Positions 21,013 through 30,200 of a DNA stretch of 64,000 nucleotides are shown here, piece by piece (position 1 is the first letter of the stretch; each line of letters begins with the position of its first letter). The translations under genes and the position numbers were made by a program. Origin of the DNA: Rebecca billardiae RCC1528. Lineage: Eukaryota; Haptophyta. The stretch lies in the NCBI GenBank assembly GCA_965240325.2, contig OZ251229.1, positions 1,116,001 to 1,180,000 of the forward strand, written 5' to 3'. The notes beneath the pieces were generated by a model. The model ran no database searches and was not told where the DNA came from. It was given only the letters and a program-made list of their open reading frames with translations.

Positions 21013-21640
21013 GCCGGGCGACGCGCGCGCCAGCCGGTGCGCTGCGCACAAGCTGGTCGGCATGGTCGACCTGAAGAGCCGCAAGTGTGATCACACCGGC
21101 TGCACCAAGCATCCTTGCTTCGGCATGCCGGGCGACGCGCGCGCCAGCCGGTGCGCTGCGCACAAGCTGGCCGGCATGGTCGACGTGAGGAGCCCCAAGT
21201 GTGATCACACCAGCTGCACCACGCGGCCTTCGTTCGGCATGCCGGGCGACGCGCGCGCCAGCCGGTGCGCTACGCACAAGCTGGCCGGCATGGTCGACGT
21301 GAGGAGCCCCGAGTGTGATCACGTGGACTGCACCAAGCAGCCTTTGTTCGGCATGCCGGGCGACGCGCGCGCCAGCCGGTGCGCTGCGCACAAGTTGGCC
21401 GGCATGGTCGACGTGAGGAGCCCCAAGTGTGATCACACCAGCTGCACCACGCGGCCTTCGTTCGGCATGCCGGGCGACGCGCGCGCCAGCCGGTGCGCTA
21501 CGCACAAGCTGGCCGGCATGGTCGACGTGAGGAGCCCCAAGTGTGATCACACCAGCTGCACCACGCGGCCTTCGTTCCGCATGCCGGGCGACGCGCGCGC
21601 CAGCCGGTGCGCTACGCACAAGCTGGTCGGCATGGTTAAC
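21013..21640 (+). repeat. 105-bp tandem repeat array (EsV-1-7 units)
   Basis: Five full copies and one 5' partial copy of a 105-bp unit that encodes the EsV-1-7 motif. Differences between units are few and mostly in the x4 and x16 segments. Confidence 0.9.
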
Positions 21641-21937
21641 AGGCGGCTCGCCCTGCCCAAGCGCAGGCTGGAGCATGGCACCGGCGACCCGGGCACGCTT
21701 GCAGCGAAGCGACAGCACACGCACACCAGCCGCATTGCCACGAACTCGCATGCCGCCATGCAGCTGCCCCAAGCGCCGCCGCTGGTCGGGAGACTCGAGA
21801 GAGGCAACGGGGCGGATTGCCGAATGCCGCCAGACGGTGTCGGTGATGGCACAGACACCGTCACCGACGATGAGGAGTCGTCTGACCATTGGACGGTGAT
21901 GGCATCCGATCTGATGTCATCGTCCTCCGAAGAGTGA
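21062..21937 (+). CDS. EsV-1-7 repeat protein
   Basis: The 291-residue frame from ATG 21062 holds five tandem cysteine-rich units of 35 residues. They follow the EsV-1-7 pattern C-x4-C-x16-C-x2-H-x12 exactly (for example CDHTGC ... SRCAAHKLAGMVDV). EsV-1-7 proteins are known from brown algae (the developmental regulator IMMEDIATE UPRIGHT), other algae and the virus EsV-1; a zinc-binding role is assumed. The units are nearly identical at DNA level (105-bp period), which indicates recent amplification. The frame stays open for about 33 codons upstream of the ATG and contains the second half of a sixth unit (LPGDARASRCAAHKLVG), so the true gene may begin in an upstream exon. The last 110 residues have a basic stretch (LPKRRLEHG) and an acidic Ser/Glu tail. 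Confidence 0.85.
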   Translation: MVDLKSRKCDHTGCTKHPCFGMPGDARASRCAAHKLAGMVDVRSPKCDHTSCTTRPSFGMPGDARASRCATHKLAGMVDVRSPECDHVDCTKQPLFGMPGDARASRCAAHKLAGMVDVRSPKCDHTSCTTRPSFGMPGDARASRCATHKLAGMVDVRSPKCDHTSCTTRPSFRMPGDARASRCATHKLVGMVNRRLALPKRRLEHGTGDPGTLAAKRQHTHTSRIATNSHAAMQLPQAPPLVGRLERGNGADCRMPPDGVGDGTDTVTDDEESSDHWTVMASDLMSSSSEE

Positions 21938-22611
21938 TTAATTCGATCCGCCGCGCCAGTGGCTGATCGATCAATTCTCGATCCGATCGCTGTCACGTCC
22001 GGATCTCCTCTGCCGTCTGCGGATCCGCTATACTCTCATCATGAATGACTCCATTCATGATGGCACGGACTGGTCATCGACATCATTATAGTCTCGTCCG
22101 CCGCGGCCGGCTCGGACAGCGAGCTACTATAGTAGCTTACGGAGAGTACTGCTACTAGCGCCGGTGGCCCGGCGCGGCTGGGGCGCGCCGCGACAGGGCG
22201 CAGCTGCACACAGACTGGCACGACGAGTCAGGGTCACGAAGCCTACGCGTCCGTGATCAAGATCCGCGGCGGACCTCGGGCCCCTTGCGCCTTGCGGGAC
22301 GCCAATCACGGATCAGCAGCGACCAGCGCGGCATGTCGTCTTAGTTAGCTACACGACGGGTGCTCGGCCTCGGATCCGATTACGACGTTGATTCGGGACT
22401 ACCGGAACTGACTACGGTCGTCACATTATTGATGTAGCTAGCCAGTGCTGAAGGACAGGTGCCCGCGCGCGGCGCGCAGATATGAATTCATTCAATCTGC
22501 AGCTTATTCTGCTTGGGAATGAGGTACGTACACTGGTGCGCACGGTACAGACAGGCCGCGCAGCCGTCGTCAGCCCGACTCCGGGCCGACGGCAGCCGTG
22601 CTGCTGGATGG
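21938..22611. other. Intergenic with short palindrome
   Basis: No gene seen. An 11-bp perfect inverted repeat with a 4-bp loop (CATCATGAATG arm) lies at 22037-22062. This is the 3' flank of two convergent genes. Confidence 0.5.
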
Positions 22612-24048
22612 CTACGCCATGCCGACGTGAAGCTTCCCCGCGGTGTCGATCGAGACCAGCCTCCCCCTCTTCGGCCCGCTGGTCCCGTGAACGCCAGAGG
22701 CATCCTGGAGAGCGATGGACGCCGCAAACTCCCAGACGTCACGGAAGTTGGCAAAGAACTCTTCCTCGTTGATGCGGCCGTCCTGGTTCACGTCGCGCTC
22801 GTGCATCACCTCCTCGGCGACGTAAGACGGCAGACCCCATGCAGTGAGCAGCGCGCCGATCTCGCGGATGTCGATCGTGCCGCCATGGTCGACATCGAGC
22901 CTGTGAAAGACGTGGTTGGCGACGTCCCTGTCCGTCAGCTTCATCGTCTTCTCGAGCGTGCGCAGCGTCCCAGTGCGCACCACGCCCTCAGGGCGCACAA
23001 AGTGCTTCTTGACCTTGGCGCTCACGCCCTCGCCCCCTGCCGAGTAGATCTCGCCGTCTGGAATGTGGTGATCCGGGTCCATCGTGAGCACGAACGCGAC
23101 GTTGAAGACCATGATCGCTGCGAAGAGGAAGCACATGCTCGTCGAGCCGAGCGACGCCGGCATGCACACGGCCGAGCCGAGCAGGATGGACACCGAGTAG
23201 CGCGCGCCCGCGAGAATGTTGAGGTTGGCGAGGATGGAGAAGGTGAAGCGGTTGAGCACGTAGATGTGCGTCATGATCCACCACTCGACGAGTCCGCGCC
23301 CGAGCGCCTCATACGGATCGGTCCACAGCTCGCCCAGCACGTAGCAGTACATGGCGACCACGAAGATGAACGCCGGCATCATCATGCGCACCGCGCCGAA
23401 GGGCGTGCGCAGCAGGAAGAGGGCCGTCGGCGTGTGCACGGCGAACCCCCAGATGACGAGGAAGCGCGAGAGCACAGTCACCGTCACGCGAAGCTCGTCG
23501 CCTGCGAAGCGATGCATCAACCACACCGTTGGGCCGAGCACCGTTTGCAGCGCGCCCGAGACGATGTGCGCAGACATCACGCGCTTGCGCAGCTTGGTCA
23601 CGGCATACTTGGGGTGGACGGGATGCGTGATGTGATACGTGATCACGAAGATGTCGAGGAAGAGGCAGATGGTGGAGATGACGAGCTGCTGCGTCAGGTG
23701 GTGACTGTCCGTCTCGATCGCTCTGAGATTCTGCGGGCACTGCGAGAACGGGCACCAGAACGAGCCGAGGAGCACGTTGTGTGCGAAGCACGTGAAGACG
23801 ATGACGCAAAAGATCGCGGTCACGAGCGCGGCGATCCGCGTCTCGCGGTACTCCCAGAGAGCGCGCCCAAGCTCACCCGTCTGGCCCGGGCTTTCGACGT
23901 TGCGGTCTGACGACGCGCTCTTGTTGTTGTCCGTGAGATGGAGCTCCGGGTGAAGATTGCGTGCCTCGTCGTCACCGGCGAACTTGACGCCACGCGCTCG
24001 GCCAGACGCAGACCCGCCGCCCGGCGGCGCGGAGTTGCAGGCGCCCAT
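22612..24048 (-). CDS. Polytopic membrane protein with C-terminal EF-hand pair
   Basis: A 478-residue protein with about seven hydrophobic segments between residues 75 and 330. Examples are ALVTAIFCVIVFTCFAH, LVISTICLFLDIFVITYHI, VTVLSRFLVIWGFAVHTP, MMMPAFIFVVAMYCYVLGELW and SMCFLFAAIMVFNVAFVLTM. Two EF-hands follow: DVDHGGTIDIRE (position 5 is Gly, so possibly weak) and DVNQDGRINEEE (canonical). I start at ATG 24048 because it gives MGACNS, a match to the N-myristoylation motif with an adjacent palmitoylatable Cys; the frame upstream has no ATG. A Ca2+-responsive membrane protein is likely. I do not recognise the membrane family; it does not look like a voltage-gated channel (no S4 arginine ladder, no pore loop). 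Confidence 0.8.
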   Translation of the reverse strand: MGACNSAPPGGGSASGRARGVKFAGDDEARNLHPELHLTDNNKSASSDRNVESPGQTGELGRALWEYRETRIAALVTAIFCVIVFTCFAHNVLLGSFWCPFSQCPQNLRAIETDSHHLTQQLVISTICLFLDIFVITYHITHPVHPKYAVTKLRKRVMSAHIVSGALQTVLGPTVWLMHRFAGDELRVTVTVLSRFLVIWGFAVHTPTALFLLRTPFGAVRMMMPAFIFVVAMYCYVLGELWTDPYEALGRGLVEWWIMTHIYVLNRFTFSILANLNILAGARYSVSILLGSAVCMPASLGSTSMCFLFAAIMVFNVAFVLTMDPDHHIPDGEIYSAGGEGVSAKVKKHFVRPEGVVRTGTLRTLEKTMKLTDRDVANHVFHRLDVDHGGTIDIREIGALLTAWGLPSYVAEEVMHERDVNQDGRINEEEFFANFRDVWEFAASIALQDASGVHGTSGPKRGRLVSIDTAGKLHVGMA

Positions 24049-24253
24049 CTGACTCTGAGCGGCGGAGAGCAGCTCGGCGGAGGGGACCACGCGCCTTGGT
24101 TAAAAGGGGCGCGCGGTTTGTCCCTGTTGGTTCTGGCAAGCTTGGAGTTGGTTTACCGCTATACGTTCCATGATGGCCACGCTTCGCCCCCGAGGGCGCG
24201 AGGCGGCGGCGCCGCGTGCGTAGGCACGACCCCCACAACCTGCGCGGGCGCGC
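24049..24253. promoter_or_regulatory. 5' flank of EF-hand gene and of the retrotransposon
   Basis: 205 bp between two diverging starts. The 5' end of the retrotransposon must lie here or nearby, but I could not find its boundary or a target-site duplication. Confidence 0.4.
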
Positions 24254-27200
24254 ATGACGGAGTGGGGAGGCCCTGCCTACCCATCCGTTCTCCTCCCCGA
24301 GCCGAGCGCTCCACCAGCCTCGCTTGCCACCGCGCAGAGTGCATCACCAATGCGCACGCGGCCGACGCGATTCGACGACCTCGACATTGACAAGATCCCA
24401 CCGCCCACGGACGGCACGGGGCAAGGTCAGCGGCGCCACGGCGTACGGTCTGACCCTCAACATGCTCCCTCCAACGTGCTGCCGCGCTCCAACGTGCAGG
24501 CGGCGCAAGTGACAGCCAGCCGGACATCCTCGGCCAGGCCCATCGCCAGCGCGCTCGCCGAGTCCTCCGGGTGCAGGCTCAGCCTGCTGAGCCTGCGTGC
24601 CCACAACACCGCCCGATGGGGCAAAACCACCTCGGCCCACACAGGCCTAAAACGTGCAGCCCCCACCGGCTTACTAGGTGTGACACCCGACTGCCATGCC
24701 CCTGGGGCTGGGACAGCGCAGCTACTACTGCGACACCCGCACCGTGGATATGGCCTGGATGACCGCTGCTTGCTGCCAGCGAGCAAGCAGACACTGGCTG
24801 ATGAGCTGCCGTGCACAGGCTACGTCGTAGGCGATGCCCGGGGGCAGACAGTGGCGCTGGTTCAGGACGGGCCCTCGGTCCCGCCGTGCCCAGCCTGGCC
24901 GGCTGCCTGCGGAGCCTTTCAGTTTCGCAGCCCTGCTGACACCGGCCGGGCTAGACTCATCCTCGGTGCTGAGAGCTGGCCAGGCGACGAAAATGACGGT
25001 TGGAGGCTGGTGAAAGCCCGACATTCGTCCCGACGGCGAGGGCGACGCCGGCGTGCAACGATACCTAAGGGGGGTAAAGCAGCGCCCCAGGGTGATGACT
25101 ATCACGCCTGGTGGGGAGCCCATAACATTAACGAAGCACCCGTGGCGCCGCCTGGCGCCGCGGGTATGGCCCGGCAAGTAATTGTGATGAATGCGCCTTC
25201 AAGTATGAGTACCGGAGGGAGATACCATTGCCTCGCGACTGATGACAGTGCGGACGATGATGCCACACCTCAGACAGACCCGCCACATACTCCGTTGCTG
25301 GGTAAACGGCGCCGCGGCGCGCGCGCGCAGCGGGCCGGTGCTGGTGCTCGGGCCAAGACGCCTGGCGCGGGGGCGCAGGCATCGGCCGAGCCGGGCTTGC
25401 CGAACGCGCACGTGCGCTGCGCCAAAGGCAACGCCGTCGCTACTCTCCCCGATGACAGGATGCGAAGGGCGGCAGCGGCGATGGCCGAGGACACGGGCCG
25501 CATGCTGCCGCACGACATGGCCTCCACGGCCACCGTGCTCGCTGGCGACCAGGCGGCGGAGAAGGTAAATGCCGAGGTGGGCACTTCGTCTCGCCCCGTC
25601 GCTTTCGACCACGCTGCCCGGATCGTATGGCTGGCCCACGCTGTGGTGGCAGCACTGCTGGTGTTGATGCAGATCACACGGATGCCGGCTGCTGGCTGCT
25701 TGACTGAGCTGGGCCTGGCCTCCCTGCCCCCCCCAGTGTGGCCGACGTTCGTCACCGTCGTCGTGCGAGCACAGCCAGCACTGGCCGTGCTCTCAGCAGG
25801 AATAATGGCTGAGGTGCTTGCCTGGCTACTGCTGTTGGCACTACGCAGTCGCCTCACTCTGCCCCCCGCCACAGCAGCGGTCGTCTGTGATGATGTTTGC
25901 TGTGACATGAAGCAGTCTGCCGTGCCGCGCAGCACTGGCACTGCGTGCGGTCGGGATGAGGCAGCGACAGTGCCAGCCTGCCGCAACTACTGGTCGGAGG
26001 TGGCCCGGCGTGCACGGGGTGAGTCTCCCTGCCCAGGTTGGCGACAGGCACGCAGAGCCCACCCGCGCGAGCTGATGCTGGTGCATGGCACAACATGGGT
26101 CGGCCTGCCCAGGAGCAGAGCATGTAAGCGCACTCGCAGGCGCAGGTGCTTGGCCTTGCCCCAGCCCCAGTGGCAGTGGGGCAGGGCGCCCCAGTGGCAC
26201 CACTGCCGCCAACAGGGGCAGTGCAATGGCAGGACAGCTGCCGGGCAGCGTGCCTGCAGAGGTGCTGCCTCGGCCAAGCGCAGGCGTCAGCAAGCGCCAC
26301 ATAAGCAGGCTGTCTTGTTTCTGATTACCATGCTCATGCATGTCCCCCCCAAGCACAAGTGGCACCTGCGTGTGAAGCACTGCCATGACACAGCAGGGCA
26401 TAGTGGAGGGGCAGCAGGCAGGGCTGGGCCTCAGTGCTGCGAACCTACCCGAGCAGAGGATGCAACGTCCAAGCACAAGTGGCACCTGCGTGTGAAGCAC
26501 TGCCATGACACAGCAGGGCATAGTGGAGGGGCAGCAGGCAGGGCTGGGCCTCAGTGCTGCGAACCTACCCGAGCAGAGGATGCAACGTCCAACCAGCGTG
26601 TCGGCGACCCTGACGATGGCCAGCGCCAAGGCGAGGCCAAGAACCCAGGCCCTGGTGCAGGCAGGCAGCGCCTCTCCATTGCGTCCGTCAACGTGGGGGG
26701 CATTGCCAAGCTATCCAGGAGGGCCATGCTCCAGACCCTGCTGGACGACCACCAGTGGGACATAGTAATGCTACAGGAGACAAACCTGCGGCAGGCCCTG
26801 GCCACACCAGACATTCTACAGGGGTACACCACATACCACGACCCCCTCCCTGCTCACCATAAGAGCTCGGGCAAAGGGGTAGCCATTGCTGTCCGCAGGG
26901 ACCCTGCAAGGCCCATGGCTGAGCTGGACATCAGAGTGCAGGGGGGTGCCATGCACAAGTCAGTGGCAGGCCACCTCCTGATGGGCACCCTGATATTCGC
27001 CACGGCAGCAGGGGATGTCTACCACATCCAACTCACATGCTTCTATATCCCATGCAACCCAGCCATGCGCAGCGCGGTGCTCCCTGCCCTGCACCACACC
27101 CTGGAAATGCATTCGGACATGGTCACTGGGCGCACAGATGCCCTACGGATGGCAGCAGGCGATGCAAACGCCGTCTGGGAGCAGGGGGAGGCTGTGGCCT

Positions 27201-30200
27201 TGGACCCTCGCAGGAGGCATCAGAACAAGTCGCAGTGCGCGTTCCGGAATCTGATGGAGTCATTGACTGGCATGCACAACATGAAGCCGCCAGGCACCTT
27301 TGACCCTGCTACTGAGTACACCCACGTGTGTGGCAATACCGCCTCACGCATCTCGTACATGCTCTCGAACAGAGCTGACCTGGCCTGCCACGTCAGGCAC
27401 AGTGACCCTGCTGCAGCGCTCGGCATCCCTCTCCAGACCACCGGCGAGGGTAGGAGCACCCATTTCTTCATGATCGCCGACATACCTGTCAGCAAGCTAG
27501 GCCACATACGACGGCCGAAAGTGCACGTGCGTTGGCAGCCCCACCGCTTCTACTTCAGCGCATCGGACCCACAGCATAGGGCCAAGGTGGTACAGGCCCT
27601 CCGCGGCCCCGCTGCTCAAACCCTGGCCAGAATAGCGGATGACAGTGGCACCATGCACCCTCTGTACAATGACAACAACCTCATTGACTTCCACGAGCAC
27701 ATGGACGCTGCAGCACGCACAGCGGCAGAGGAGGCCCTCCCTGACACGCTGGCAGAGCTTACCAGCCTCGCTGTGGACGGAGTGGGGGCTGCTGACCCAG
27801 CACAGGCCCCCAAAGAGCCGCTGCGCCCAGTGGGCGGGCCCCAGAACCGGGCAGTGGACCCCCGGGCACAGTCCCACCTGACCATGCACAGAGTGTATAG
27901 GGGAATGGTGGCCACCGTCACTCGCATCCTGCAGCTGCGCAGGGCCCACCGGCGCACGGAGTGCCTCGAAGGCCTCACCACAGCCGCACAGAGGGGGAAG
28001 ATGATCCGCTCGCTGGCCATGCCGAACAGCAGGAGGGCAGTCCGTGCCCATGAGCACATATGGGGAGCGCGCGCCGCTCATCCCATGGCACAGCGAAACA
28101 TGGGGGTGCCCCTGCCGGGTGGGGGCACTGCCCCGCCAGGCCAGGCCAGTGTCCCCACCCTGTACGCGCTGTGGCAGCTGAGCCAGCGCGAGATCGCAGT
28201 GTGGCTCGCCGACCTCAAGCAGATATGTACAACTTGCCTCATGGCCTTTGAGCGTGTCCAGCACAGATTTGAGACCGCTCGAATCAAGGAACGCTATGCC
28301 AAGCTCACCCGTGAGATGCACCGGAAAGGTACCCACCACTTGCGGAAGGAGCTCCTGCCCAGGGATAGGCCATCTGGCTTCGAGCTCACCCTCCTCCGCA
28401 CCACCGACCCCACCACTGGCCAAGCAGGTGTCACTGACGACCCTGCACGGATAAAGGAGCTAGCTGCAGCCTACACTGCCTCGAACATCGGCCAGCCGGC
28501 GGAACGCACCCCAGGGCCCCACCCTTATGAGGACGAAGCCATATGGAGGCCGATCAGGGACAGGTGGACCCCCGAGCTAGTAAGGGCAGTCACTGCGCCC
28601 ATGCGCGCCGAGGACCTCAAGCGTATACTGGGCAGGGCCAAGTCCAACGGGGCCCCAGGGCTCGATAAGGTGCAAATTTGCAGCCTCAAACTGGTCCTGG
28701 AGGCACAGCCTGCGCTGAAGACGGTGCTGATCAACTGCATCAACACAATCCTGCACTCCACCTCTCCTCTCCCTGCGCACATCACCCAGTCAGAGATTGT
28801 GAACTTCTACAAGAAGGGCGACGCCCTCGCCCTCAGCAATTACCGGGGAATCGCGCTGCAGAGCGTGATATACAAGATGGCCGCGGCCCACCGGGCCAGC
28901 CAGATACAGCACGTCTGCGACAGGCTGGGGCTGCTCCGACCAGAGCAGGCCGCGTCGCGCGCGGGCGGGCAAGGCGACTTGCATGTGGCTGCGCTCACTG
29001 CAGCCATCGCACATGCCAAGCGGCACAACCGCGAGCTGCACATCACAGCGTGCGACATCGCCAAGGCATACGACAGCGTGCCCATCTCGTCCCTCAGGCA
29101 GGCCCTGGCCCTCCATGGATTCCCGCCTCAGCTCGTCGCCAGCCTCGATCGGCTGGACGAGGGGTCCACAGCTGTCACTAGAACCCCACATGGTCTTACT
29201 GACCCGGTGCCCATCCGGAGGGGATGCAAGCAGGGCTGCCCGCTGAGCCCCATCAAGTTCTGCCTGTTCATGAACATGTTCATCCAGTGGTTCACGGCCA
29301 CGTCCGCCACCGGGTACACTTTCCAGCTAGATGCCACTGCCCGCCTCCCGCAGAGAGGCCCCCCAACAGCCCGCATCCAAGTGCAGGGGTACATGGATGA
29401 CTTGGCCCTGGTGGCCGCCACTGCGGCGGAGAACACTGCCCAGCTCGAGGCCCTCCATAAGTTCCTCGCTGCGCATGGCATGGTTCTCAATCACGCCAAG
29501 TGTGTGCACGCGTACAGGCCGGCGCGCACCCCGCGCGGCGGGCGAGCGTGCCAGCCGGCCGGCCCAGCCGCCCCGCTGTTCCCCCGGGCCGGCCAGGCGG
29601 TGGCCACCGTCCCCACCCTGGACCCGGCGCACCGCGAGTCGTTTGCGTACCTCGGATACCACCTCAACATGGAGTTGGCCTGGGGCGCGCACTCTCGGAA
29701 AGTGGCTGAGCGCCTCCAGAAAGCTGCGTGGCGCGTGGGGGTGGCGGCCATGGACCCCTGTTGCCATACTGTGATGACAGGGACCCTCCTCCAGCACGAT
29801 GTGGTGTCCACACTGGACTACAAGCTCAGTGCCAGCAAGCTCACCAAAGACGAGCTGCGCGGCATGCGCACCACGATCCTGCGCCCTGTGTGGCAGCGTG
29901 TTGGGCTGCCGCACGCGTCCGCGCGCATCGCCGCGTGCGGCCCCGCCAAGACGTGGGGCATTGGCCCCGAGGATCCCCAGGCCAGAGATGCTGGGCAGAA
30001 GGTGACCACTCTGCTGAAGGCTGCGAACTCGCTGGCGGCAGATGGCCACCTGACCCGGAGCGCCCTCTGCGAGTGGCACGCCTGCCTGCACTCGCCTGGG
30101 TTTGCCCCTGCGGCGTACCCCCCGTTCGTCGAGGGTGGGCTGCGCGCGCTGAACACCTGCCCGGCCGGTGCGGCGCGGTGGGCGCCGGCCACCTACCGTG

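Noticed and set aside
19505-21889. A 794-codon minus-strand frame across the sulfotransferase and EsV-1-7 region
   Set aside because: Its 5' half is the antisense of the EsV-1-7 array (repetitive by inheritance) and its 3' half mixes one real sulfotransferase frame with junk; it is not one gene.
24254-24600. A separate retrotransposon ORF1 ending before the endonuclease
   Set aside because: No stop codon interrupts the frame between 24254 and 34337, so a single polyprotein is the simplest reading.
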